Shown here: positions 36,658 to 47,900 of the stretch, piece after piece
Numbering within the stretch: the stretch's first letter is position 1
Layout of the letters: each line of letters opens with the position of its first letter
Origin: Larus michahellis
Taxonomy: Eukaryota; Chordata; Aves; Charadriiformes; Laridae
Reading direction: 5' to 3'
DNA: 64,000 bases
NCBI RefSeq assembly: GCF_964199755.1
Contig: NC_133901.1
Location: 4,442,016-4,506,015 of the forward strand
The notes under the pieces: model-generated
Told to the model about the DNA's origin: nothing
What the model saw: only the letters and a program-made list of their open reading frames with translations
Database searches by the model: none
Program-made: the position numbers and the translations under genes

Positions 36658-39600
36658 GCTCACAATCCAGAATTATCCAGAAGAAGAAACTAAAGCAGGG
36701 CAATGTTTTACCAGTCAGAGAGTATTGACATACACCGTAGACTTCAAGCTGTGCTTCTCCATATCTCGCTGCGTATGTCCGTGTATCTTTAATAAGGACA
36801 CAAACATCCTCCACGGCAATCTCATGCGCTGATTCTGCCAACGCAAGTTTTCAACACTCAGCGGTAAAAAGTTTTGAAATGGTTTTACTGTTGCGAAACA
36901 TTTTACAGGCAAGTCTGGATTCCTTTAATGTCTGGGTTTATATTTGAACCTCCAGGACATGCCTTCGTTGTATTTCCAGTCTTTCCTCCTTCACTGTAAA
37001 ATCTGAAAAATTATATTTTCTTGTCCTTATGACATCTAAGAACCTTTATAAACTCTAGGAGCCGGGCCTTAAAATAGGTCAACTATATCGAGATGATGTC
37101 ATCATATGGATATTTTCTTTGGCAGAAAAACTGCTTTAAGTGTTTCCTCCCATCCTTTGCTGCCCTGATGCAGCTTGCGGTGCTTTCAGCCGTGTCCCTG
37201 CAACGGTTTGGTGTCCCTGCTGTGAAACAGCTCCCTCAGCAACCAGAAACAACACAAGCTTTTTAAAAAGTGGGGTTTTTTACGTTCTTCTGTGATCTGT
37301 CTTTGCATGGTGGCCCCACTGACAGTCATCCTGGTCGGCTCCAGCACAGCATGGGAAGGACCGGCCAGGCCCTGCCGCTGCCCTGGCTGCAAAGGAAACC
37401 TTGGTAAAACAAGCAAGTGGATGGGAGGTCTTGGGGGGCTTATAAGGCTTGCCTGGCTCCTCTGCAGACATGGGGGCAGCAGGGATTTTCAAAGCCTCCA
37501 GACCCTACCCACCGCAGGCCCCTTGCTCACACCCTACGTGTCACCTCTCATCGCCTCTCCCTCATGTTGAATGACCTGGTCATCTCTCCTTTTCCCCCGT
37601 TCAGAAACTGTGCCTACGCTAAGGTGAGGACAGCACCTGAGGAGCTCCTATTGCCAGCTACAGAAAGACCCAACAACCCTAAAAATCCACTTGGAAGCAC
37701 CATCTGGGAAGCATCATAGGGATTCCTGAATCCTCTGCACTCTGGTCTGAGGAGAAACCTGGGATAAAGAAGGCTGGGACTTTGGTAGGGCTCAAAGCAC
37801 TTCTGGGAAGTCTCCTTCCTTCTAAGTGTTGACATCTTGACATCTTATGTTTTGTTTTCAAATGGACTTTATTTGCATTACCTGAATCAACTTCCAAGTT
37901 AATACGTTACTTAACAACTCCGTGTGACCAGAGTAGTAGTTAATCTACTGATATTGTTCTGGTGTTCAGGCAAATAAGAGTAATGACTGAACAAAGCTGA
38001 ATATCGAAGTTGGGAACGTTTCGCTTGCTGACATATGCAAAGGTCTCCAGGGCTGGCTTGGTGGACGACTCCTCTAGTAACTCACATCTCACTGCTAGCT
38101 AAAAATTAATGGGGGAAAAAACTGAAGTGCTTTGGGTTATTCAGGATGAGGTACCGGGTTACGTATAGCAATCACTGTCACAGCTCCAAACCACTGATTT
38201 TTAAAAAAAAAATAAAAATGCTATGTTGTCCACTTTAAGATTGTTTACATTAGCTATTTATTGTCAGGAATCTTTTCCAACTTCCTTCCCAAGTAAATAA
38301 GGAAATCCTGTTTTGAAGAGGCTGGGGAAGTGTGGTTTTTATTCCCAGACCCTCAAGTTCTTATGTTGCAAACTGGTGTCAGCTTGAGTTTACCTTGGAA
38401 AATTTGAGTGAGGAAAAGTGAAAAACTTCGCCCGAAGAGTAAATACACCGCAGCTCAGTGAAGTACACTGCAGTTTACTTTTAGTTAAGTATTGCTATAG
38501 TTATAAATGTTTTTTTTCCAGTTAAATATTACACAACTTTCGAGTCGGGATGATGAAACTAAAACGCACGCTGACCCAGGAGACAGCTTCGCTTTCTATT
38601 CTTCCTCCAGCCCTTTTCTGTTTACTGAGTTTCAGTGCCGCACAAGCCCAAGAAAAGACCTTGCACCTGGCAAAATCTGCAACCTGTAAACAACGCCAGG
38701 CCAATTCAGGCTCCGTCCCTGGGGCACTCTGGGCACAGAGCTCTTTTAATACTCTCCTTGCCAGCAGGAATGGGGAACTTCTGCTCCCCACTATATAATG
38801 ACCCATTTTTCGGGACAGAAGGAAAATGCATTTACTGTTCCGTGTCCCTGAAAAGGCAAACCGGCCACCGAAGACCCAGCTACACAAAAAGGTAGCTCTG
38901 TAATGCCATTACAATGTTTGCACGACATTTGTGGAACACCTTCTCTAACATAAAAGCATAAAGTTTTTACCACCACTGTGATACAATTGGCATGTTCGCC
39001 GAGGCCAACGTTTCCTTTTAGCTTTGCTTCAACTAACTGATAACCCAGCAATCTGCACAAGTAATTCAAGTTCCGCCAGTCTTGCACGGACTTTACTGCC
39101 CCGTGTTTCCTGCTCACCGAGCTCTCGACAGCCTTCTCCACCCCTCACTAACCTGGGCGGCCCATTCTGCCCTTGATAACCAGTTACAGGAACAGGGAAG
39201 GGGTTCCACCTAAGTAAAAATCCTCCCCAGCTGCTTCTCCCAGTTTCCTCTGTGCCCGCAGCATTTTGCTGCCGGCTGGGAGAACACGTCGGAGTGGGAG
39301 CCCCGGCCACCAGCGGAGGGGTGCAAATGGCAGGTTCCCTCAGCAAGGAAGCCGAAATCTCGTTCAGTTCTGTGCTTACAGCCTTATTATTGGTTTTAAT
39401 CTGTCCCAGGAGGAAACCGTAGCCCAGACGAAGACAGACGGGTATGTGACAGATGCTTTACCGTGAAGAAGCCTCCAAAAAAAGTCATTTCTTTGCATAC
39501 GTATCTGGCAGCCTGAAGAGAAATCTTTGTCTTCCATTCTCAGTGGAGGTTAAAAGCACTCACCTGTGATAAAGATAATCAAATTCCACGCTTCGAGGCT

Positions 39601-39850
39601 TAAGCTGATTGCTTAGCAAGGCTTTTCTGTGTGCCAGGGACAATTCTTCCTCTTTCTGCAATGTTGCAGAGGCAGCTAGGTGGGTTATGGACTTCCTCCC
39701 AGCTCCCCCCAGAGCTGGGGCCGCAATGAACCTGTTTCAACATTATCACTTTGTTAAAATAAAATAGAGAGAGACTGAAAAGTGGCTGTAAACATCCCCT
39801 GAGCTCCGTTAGCAAGGGGCCCTTAACATACCATTGCAGTTCACAGGAAA

Positions 39851-39968
39851 ATAGAACCATAGAACAGTTTGGGTCGGAAAGGACCTTCAAAGGGCATCTA
39901 GTCCAACCCCCCTGCCGTGAGCAGGGACATCTTCAACTAGATCAGGTTGCTCAGAGCCCCGTCCAACC
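39851..39968 (-). mobile_element. CR1 LINE short 3' fragment
   Basis: ATAGAACCATAGAACAGTTTGG, GGACCTTCAAAGGGCATC and CATCTTCAACTAGATCAGG are the reverse complement of the CR1 3' end. Only about 118 bases remain before unrelated sequence. Confidence 0.92.
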
Positions 39969-41149
39969 GTTTTACCAAAACTCACAGGGAAATTTAGCAT
40001 CGGGAAGGTGCTTTTTCCTCGTTAAGCCACAGCAGTTTAACAAACCAGGTTAGTTGCCCAGGACAGCGTAAAGCACGAGAGGTGAGTTTCCAGAGATGCT
40101 GCCGACAAACCTCACGTCCGTGGTTAATGATCTTGTGAGGGTGTACAAATCTAGAGAGTACTGCTGCCACGGCTCCTGCCGCACTCAAGAACTGGCTTCC
40201 CAAGCAGAAACATTTTGTAAAAAACTAAAGCAGCACTAATTCCCTTAAAGATGAAGAGTGCTCAGAAAGGACATTATACTGTTGGAAGTGCCGCTATGTA
40301 ATTGACATAATGAAAAAGCTTAAAATATCTACAGTACATTAACAGGCAAAAGGTTAAGTATTTTGTCAGCTAAAAATGAGAGATCCAAAGCTAGATGTAG
40401 AGTGCTAATGCTCCAGCGTTATTGGAGACGAGCGTGGCATGCGTATGCACACATATTCCCTGCTCTATCAAATCCCCTGCTCGAGGCATTGAGAGAGAGA
40501 TGACAGGCCTGAATAAATTAATTCATAGGTGCATTAGGAGCCAGCTAGACCATCGCTGTTATTTGTGTAACACCATGGGCAAAAAGGGCTGATAAACAGA
40601 TCCTCACTCTGATCCCATGACAGTATAAATCACGATTTGAATGCGCAATGCTTTGCCACTGACAGTAAAACATGAGCTCTGAATCTGGCGCTTGGACCAC
40701 GAAGGAATGAAGAAACCGCAGGAGCCAAGATGTGATGTGTCCCTGTGCACGCACGTGCAAAAAGGAGGACCGCGGCGCGAGGTTAACCCTGCGCTGGCTG
40801 CCACAAGCCATGATTTTTGTGCCTGCTTAATTGGGAGGCTTGAGAGGATGAGGCTGTTGGTGACCCGTGCCCCTGACGCGGAGCGTGGCAGTGCCCCACA
40901 CGCGTACTGGGAGGCTGCGGAGGTGGGCATGGGCTGCCCCTTCCCTACGGGGAGGAGAGCAGACACGGCAATCTCGTACTGACCTCTTACAGCCAAATAT
41001 TCAGCGGCTTCGTGGCAGGAACTAATGGCTGGAGTAGCAAAGCCCAAACCGACAGCAGCATTCAGGTGTCTCCTGGTGGGAATCGGGTCGCTAAATTAGG
41101 GGTTAGCTTGTGAAGGAAGTACCTGTACCTCTCCATGTACAGGAGAGGT
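39969..41149. other. Intergenic sequence, no gene recognised
   Basis: Unique sequence. GC content rises at about 40740-40960, where open frames appear on both strands without recognisable similarity. Confidence 0.5.
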
Positions 41150-41450
41150 GGGGAGGGACTCTTGATCAGGGAGGGGAGCCATAGGATGAGGGGTAACAAT
41201 TTTAAACCGAAAGAGGGTAGATTTAGATGAGATATGAGGAAGAAATTCTTGACTGTGAGGGTGGTGAGCCCCTGGCCCAGGTTGCCCAGAGAAGCTGTGG
41301 CTGCCCCATCCCTGGAGGGGTTCAAGGCCAGGCTGGACGGGGCTTGGAGCAACCTGGGCTGGTGGGAGGTGCCCCTGCCCAGGGCAGGGGGTGGCACTGG
41401 GTGGGCTTTTAAGGTCCCTTCTAACCCGAACCATTCTATGATTCTATGAT
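41150..41450 (+). mobile_element. CR1 LINE 3' end, sense orientation
   Basis: GGGACTCTTGATCAGGGAGG, GAAGAAATTCTTGACTGTGAGG, GGTTGCCCAGAGAAGCTGTGG and CTGGAGGGGTTCAAGGCC lead to CCATTCTATGATTCTATGATT, a typical CR1 3' terminus with octamer repeats. Open frames of up to 173 codons across it are repeat-derived. Confidence 0.94.
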
Positions 41451-44160
41451 TAAGTGGCCACAGCATCTTTGGTGACAAAAAGGTCAGTCTGAGCCACGCT
41501 TCCAGGAGGTGGAAATCTACAGCCGGAAAACACGGCCATGGGGCTGCCCTCCTCTCTGGAATGGCTGAATTCCCTCTCCGCAACTACAGCACTGCAATTA
41601 CACACTTACCTGTGACAAAAACCGCAGCCTCCTTTGCTGCTCGGCAGAGAAGTCAATGTGGAGAACTGCGACATATCAGAAAGTCAACTCTGCTTTCTCT
41701 GACTTGGAAAACGAGCCCAGCCCAGCTGTGCCGGGTGGCAGGGAGTGACGGCGGTGACAATAACAACTGTCTGCATCACTGGGAGAAGTATACGCACAAA
41801 CGCGTGCGAGCCTCTGTCCTCCTCTGAAAACACCTTTGTCACTGCCATCACTGCAGTCAGTGAGGAAAGAGGAATAAGGACTTTTTCAAGATGCTCTTCT
41901 CTTCCCTTCATTTTCACACGTTTTCAGAGCCACTACAGATTCCTACCAGTCACCCCGCTGGGGGAGAAGCGCTGCCAGGTCCAGCGCCAGGTGTTGCCTT
42001 GACACGACAAGTGTCACAGGTCCTGAGTCCACAGGACAGATTAAGGTTTATCCCCAATTAAACGGTTCACCGAGTAAGCTTTAGCAGGATGAAGGAGCCA
42101 GGAAGAATCAGAGGGATTTTTCTGGGGAGCTGCCCCTGTCTAGCGCCACGCAAACAAACAGATCTTTGCTTTGTTTCAACGGGTGCTAACAACATTCCTT
42201 CCCAGTGGTGTCATGACTCCACGCTTCCACTGCGGTGAAATTTCATCAAAAGAGTAATTTTACACTCTCAGAACCTTGGAAACAAATTGTTTTCAGCGTA
42301 AGTTTACACCTATTAGAGACAAAAATGGATTGATTGCAGAAAAGTAAGCACTGAAAGTAGCAAAGATTTTCAAGAGTAGTCGATGGTGAAAGTGGTTGGA
42401 GTTTCACCCTCGTGTTACCCTACATTGTGTGGAAATCCATAAACGTGATCACTGTGCAACGAGATTTTAAGATCTGAAAACTTCAGAATGAAATGCGACA
42501 TGATCATTTTTGGAAGAGGTGCATTCGAGTGGGTTTTTTTCCCTTGTTTTCCTAATTGTTCTCTTCAAAAAAAAAAAAACTTCATTAATTTTGCCTCACA
42601 ACACTGGCACTAACTGGAAAAGCATTAAATCAGAGACATAGGGAATACCCATGGAGGATTTCAGATGGTGGGTCAGGGGGACATGGACCGTGCCTGGTAG
42701 ACATCTACAAGCTGAGTACGTGGGTCTTGAAAAATCTTTCATGAATTGGGATGTTTACCCACAAAAATAGTTCTGTAACGAATCACAGGCTGGGGAGAAA
42801 TCTGGAAAAACACAGAATAAAAACCAACTCCTAAACGTGAACAACACCCAGAGCGCTCTGTAGTGCCCTGGGCTTCCTTTCACTTTTGTTTCTATTCTCT
42901 TTGAAAGGAAACACCGCGGGAAGTTTTGTTTCCTTCCAAAGGGGTAGAACCTCCCTGAACACTTGTAATGAAAAACCACACAAAAATCTTTTCAGCAGGC
43001 AGGAATTTTCCTCCAAGTTAGTTTACCACCTTTCAATTGACTCTTCACATGGCTCCCTGGGATGAAATTTCTTTCTTAGGACTTTATGAACTGTGATAAA
43101 CAAAGTAGGATGGAGGCAGGATTTTTTGTAGGACTCCTTAGTGCATGTGCTAAAATCTGTAAGAAACTGCCGTTCTGAAGCTGATGCAAAGAGCTACTTT
43201 GCGTTAAGTACAAGTGAGTCCCGCTCGCTCCATTCCAAAAGGGGCTGGGATGCTGCAAAGCAGAAGGAGCCCAAAAATGTCGCATTGACTTTGTTGAGAA
43301 ATCAGAGGAGGAGATCATGAGCTCACTTTCAAGAAAATGTTAATCCTCCCCATCTGACATATGTGTTGGAATTACACAGATTGGAACTGTTTTGGCAAAC
43401 GGATTGAACGTTACGAAGAGCCAGACAAATAAACTGCCTGCTGCCACGTTAAACGGGGATTCGGGGATCATTTTGCTACAGCATGACAGAAGAAAAAACA
43501 ATGAATTTCCTTGTAAATGGTTGAATACAATGCAGTTACATCTTCTAAAGATCTTCTCGATAGGCTGGAGAGGTGAAGAGATCTTTGTTTTAGTTTTGCC
43601 CTGTAATTGTACTGAGAACTTTCACCTGCATCCTGGCACTCAGGGTATGGCTGTTGGGCAGGGGCCAAAATTTCATACTACCCTTGAAATCCCAGTTTTC
43701 CATGGCTGTGCTGTCAGCAGACCAACCATACCTCTGCCGATTTTAAAGCATCTGCAGATAATTATGAGGTTGCTTCTAATCCACAGCCTGTGTAAGGTGA
43801 AGGTATCAAAATCCCGGTGATCGGGGTGCCCGTGATAGGCACATCCTAAATCGGGCACGTGACTCTGGAAAACAGCTATCTGGGCTCAACAGTTTGGAGA
43901 AACGGTTGCAAGCGGGAGTCTTAGAGGTTTGAAAACCAACCCAACCAAACCTGAAAGTGACTTCAGATAAAGAAAGTCCAAAATGCGCCTGGCGTTCATG
44001 TCCTGTGACATGAAGCATGTCATGGCTGGGGGGAGAAGCTGTGCTGTTTGGGAGGTTCCAGTGGCGGCACTGAGCTGGAGTTAATGGCACAGGTGGAAGT
44101 TATCGCCCCACTGGCACTTTTCTGGGATGCACCAGCTCTACGGGAGAAGCTACAGAGAAG
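41451..44160. other. Intergenic sequence upstream of TNFSF10
   Basis: Unique sequence with an A tract at about 42568-42580. No gene is recognised. Confidence 0.5.
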
Positions 44161-44350
44161 GAGGGTGGTGAGCCCCTGGCCCAGGTTGCCCAGAGAAGCT
44201 GTGGCTGCCCCATCCCTGGAGGGGTTCAAGGCCAGGTTGGACGGGGCTTGGAGCAACCTGGGCTGGTGGGAGGTGTCCCTGCCCATGGCTGGGGAGTGGA
44301 ACCAGATGGTCTTTAAGGTCCCTTCCAACCCGAACCATTCCATGATTCTC
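44161..44350 (+). mobile_element. CR1 LINE 3' end next to the TNFSF10 promoter
   Basis: GAGGGTGGTGAGCCCCTGGC, CCAGAGAAGCTGTGGCTGCC and TTTAAGGTCCCTTCCAACCC match the CR1 3' end on the + strand. The terminal octamer is decayed (CCATTCCATGATTCTC). It ends about 480 bases before the TNFSF10 start codon. Confidence 0.93.
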
Positions 44351-44520
44351 TAACACAGCCTGGAGTCAGGAAACCCTGGGCCTCCCCTTACTCTTAACCA
44401 CAGCCGGAAATCTCTTAAAAAAAAAATCCGATTTCCACCATTCCGGATGGAGATGGCTCAGAGAGTTGGGTCAGAAAAGTTGCTCAGAAACACTTTGCAA
44501 CGGGACCGGCTGAGAAACGA

Positions 44521-44539
44521 CACCACCACCACCACCACC
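44521..44539. repeat. (CAC) trinucleotide repeat
   Basis: Six uninterrupted CAC units sit in the TNFSF10 5' flank. Confidence 0.85.
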
Positions 44540-44593
44540 CCGCACACCCCCGCACTCACTCACGCTTCGGGAGGGGAAGGCAGGACCCGCACC

Positions 44594-44625
44594 GGGACGG
44601 GACGGGACGGGACGGGACGGGACGG
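44594..44625 (+). repeat. (GGGAC)6 pentanucleotide repeat, potential G-quadruplex
   Basis: Six GGGAC units in a row give G3 tracts separated by two-base loops, a classic quadruplex-forming pattern on the + strand. The repeat sits about 205 bases upstream of the TNFSF10 start codon, next to a GC box. Confidence 0.85.
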
Positions 44626-44830
44626 AGGGGGCGGGACGGGACCGGGTCCCGCCCGCTCCGCTCGCCGCCGCGGGGCCGGCGGGGAGGCGGGCAGACGGGG
44701 CGAGCCGTGGGGCGGGCGGGCGAGCTGTCGGGGCTGCACTTCGCAGTGGGACAGAGCCCCGCACAGCCCGGGCCGCTCCTCCCCCGGAGGGAAAAGGCTC
44801 CCGGAGCGAGGAGCGCAGCCCTGCCCGGCC

Positions 44831-44956
44831 ATGATGCTGCCCGCCGCCGGCCCCAGCCCCGCGCAGACCTGCGGGGCCGTGCTGGTGACCGCCGTGCTCC
44901 TGCAGTCCGTCTGCGTGGCCGTCACCTTCCTCTACTTCACCAACGAGCTCAAACAG
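44831..44956 (+). CDS. TNFSF10: TNFSF10 coding exon 1 (cytoplasmic tail and membrane segment)
   Basis: ATG at 44831 in the context GGCCATGATG, followed by 42 codons to the donor GTTGGT at 44957. It encodes QTC-like tail residues, a hydrophobic span of about 24 residues, and TNELKQ. The exon ends in phase 0. Confidence 0.94.
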
Positions 44957-47900
44957 GTTGGTGGCGGGGCAGGCAACCGGGGGGGGGGACCCCGCGCTCG
45001 CCCTTTGGCCCGCCTTGGCTTTTTTTTGGGCGAGGAAAGGTGCCGGCGAGGCGAGCGGAGCCGGGAAGCGTCGGTTGAGCCGCACAGAGCCAGCATCCCC
45101 ATCCCCAGACAAAGAGCTGCCCTGTGCGTGTGCTGCTCCTTTGTCCGGGCTTTCCTCGGGCCCCGGGTGCGCAGGCAGGGGCTGGAGGTCAAGGCAAGAA
45201 CAATTAAAAGGGTTTTGCAGGTTCCCGCCCCCCCCCCCTTTTTTTTTTTCCCATAAAGTGACGCTTTTTATTTTGCAGAGAAGTAGCAAATGCTACTTTT
45301 GCTTTTCGTTAACAGCGCCCAAACTTTGTCTCTCCTCACACGGCGGCGCCCGGAGGGGCTGCAGGAGCCGCCGCCTCTGCCAGCTGCCTGTTCCTATAGA
45401 CCCCAGGGGAAAATAGGCTGGACAAAAAAAGCTGGAGTGCCTTTAAAATGCCTCCGCTAGGAAAATACATAGTCTTAAACCAGTGACTAATCCCAAAGGA
45501 ACTTCACCCAGACAGCAAACACCACCGAATTCCTCAGAATGACTTGTAAAATACCCATTGTATAGTCTGGATGCTTTGGTCTCCTTGCAGCCCCCCCTCG
45601 AGCCTCTTGGCTGCTGCTTAACTCTTTCCCCTTCCTGCACAAGGTCAGTTGCATGCCAAGAAAATTGCATTTAGTTGATAATCCCATGAGCCCTTTATGT
45701 GTGTGGTCCTGCTTTTCATTGACACCCCAGCACTTGGAGTTTCCTTGAGTGTCTTGCCCAAAATTTACTATTCTGCTCTTAAGTTGTACCATTACGTTGC
45801 TCTCCCTGGCACAGAGGTAACCTAACTGCAGGTAAGTGTGCCGTAGTTACACAACTTCAGAAAGGATTGCATAAATGTAAAATATTATGTTACCTGTGCA
45901 TTCCGCATCAGATTTGATAGGTGAAGTCTTCTGAGATGTCAAAGTCCCCGGTGAAGCCGATGGTGAAGGGCGTACGGTATTCTGCATTATGAGCCAATGT
46001 TCATACTTTGGGAATGCATAAAACAGATTTTCCTGCTAAGTTTATAGCTGTGGCTGTCCCGTATGTGGTGGAAGGGGGGAGTCACGGGAATGCGTTGATT
46101 TTATGAAATCAGGTTACATGATACTGCTAATGAAGAGAAATCTATAAATGCATTCTTGCCTCTTCGTGCATGCAGTTCAGTCTTTTGCTAACAAGCTTGC
46201 CAACCTCAGTAGCTAGTAACCACACTTAGCTTTCCCTTCCTTTTATTCAAATACGCACACTTGGGACACAACCACAGCTAGTGGTACTTGCCCAAAATAC
46301 TGTTTGTGAAGAATAACAAGCCTGCGTTTGGTGTGAAAAGCTAAGTCTGCCCCTAGTGAAGTTCTGCTGGGCTACGAAGTTAAGGTTGCTGGCTCTGGGG
46401 GAGGGGGCACCTTAAGCACATATTCGTGCATGTGCCATCTGGTGCCCAATAAACAAGGAAGAAGCTTATCTAGAAACACAGTTTGCTACTCTGCATCCAC
46501 ACGGTGCACGTGGAATAAATCTCAAAAGATAAACTGCGATTTTTGTCTGCCCATTTTTCTTCCTTCTGTCGCTCACAATATCTGTGCGTCTGCACCTTCA
46601 CCAGATGACTATGGCTGCGCAGGCTGCAGATATTTTTATCTTTACAAAATGAGTAATGTATAACTAGCAGTGTTGTTTTTTTTAATTCTCCAGTTGTAGT
46701 AATCTGAGTAGGACTACGAATGTGACCATTTGTCTCAGTTTTACTATGGGAGGAAGTGCTGAGACACGAGCACAATAAAGTTCATTATGCTTCAGGATAC
46801 GGGGCTGCAAGAAAAATGTCCTCAGACTTCCTTCTGTTTTGAAAACATAGTCCCTGCATTCCTCCTAGAATAGGAGAGAAGCTTTAAAAGACAGTGTTCC
46901 TGCAGGACTTCAGTCCTCCAAAAACGCAGTGCTACAGATAAACCTCGTTGGAGCCCTACAGCACCCTGATGCCTTGCTTTCTCTCCCCGTAAACCAGAAG
47001 TACCAACCCTGCAGTACCAGACTGTGCTGATGCCAGTTTGCATTCCCTGAGGATTTCAAAAGGCATGCAAAGTGCCGTTCCAGTGCCAGGAGAGTAAAGC
47101 TGTTTGGGGGGAAGGTCTACAGATAAGGAGAAGGCAGAAGCACAGGACTTTTTGCCCCCAGATCAGAGGGCAAAGCTCAGAGGTGAGCTGTAGCAGATCT
47201 GGTAAGAGAATAAACGCTAACATCTCAGCTGCTCATGTATCTTTTTTTTTTTTTTAAAAAACTCATCAGACTACTTTGTTATAGAAGCTAGTATAGGTAA
47301 ATCTGTCAGAGCCCTTAGTTTTAAGTGCAGCTTTACCTTAATAAGCACGTAATTGTAATCACTTAAAGTTCTTGAAACAAGAAACCTGATTCAAGACTAT
47401 CACTGTGCTCCTCAGCAGAGACGCAGAAACCTGCACAAACACTCACAGTGGTGGCCCCATTTCACCCTGATGCCTCCAGAGTATGAAATCATTTCAAGTG
47501 TTAGATGAAGCTCAAGAGAGCGTCCTGCTGCAAAGTGAAGGTGCTCTTCTACCCGGTAGGGCTTGCAGGGTAACCTGGGTGAACCCCCCTCATCCTCCTG
47601 GAGCTGGGAAGTCTCTTCCTGAACACCTTTGTTCTCTAACGCGCTGAGGAGTGCGAAGGAGGAGGTGACTCCGTTTGTTGCTTTCAATACCCCAGTTTGA
47701 AGGACAGCAGAAGCAGAAAATGGTACTTGTAGAATAAATATGTCTGTTTAGCAAACCAAACTACGCTTCTTTAACATAAGAAGGGTGACGTGTAAATGTT
47801 ACAAGAAGTCCGTCTGCGCGTTCATTCCCGATTGCTCTTTCTTCTGAGCCCCTGCAGGACTTTGCTGGCACAACCTCACGGGTCTTTGGCTGGGGAGGTG

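Larger units (their letters stand above)
35051..39850. other. Intergenic sequence, no gene recognised
   Basis: Unique sequence with an AT/AC microsatellite at about 36610-36657. A splice-bounded segment at 36133-36206 is listed separately. Nothing else could be assigned. Confidence 0.5.
44500..45090 (+). promoter_or_regulatory. TNFSF10: TNFSF10 CpG-rich promoter / 5' region
   Basis: The sequence becomes very GC- and CpG-rich around the TNFSF10 first exon. It contains GC boxes (GGGGGCGGGAC) and a (GGGAC) repeat. No TATA box is evident, which fits a CpG-island promoter. The exact transcription start is not resolved. Large open frames on both strands across this region are composition artefacts. 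Confidence 0.7.

Noticed and set aside
39300-39322. CCACCAGCGGAGG as a second CTCF-like site
   Set aside because: Mismatches at core positions make it much weaker than the site at 22340.
41062-41583. 173-codon minus-strand open frame
   Set aside because: It overlies a CR1 3' end, and the same peptide pattern recurs in the CR1 copies at 26.9 and 44.2 kb.
44447-45289. Open frames of about 270 codons on both strands over TNFSF10 exon 1
   Set aside because: Composition artefact of the CpG island. The real frame uses only 44831-44956 before the donor.
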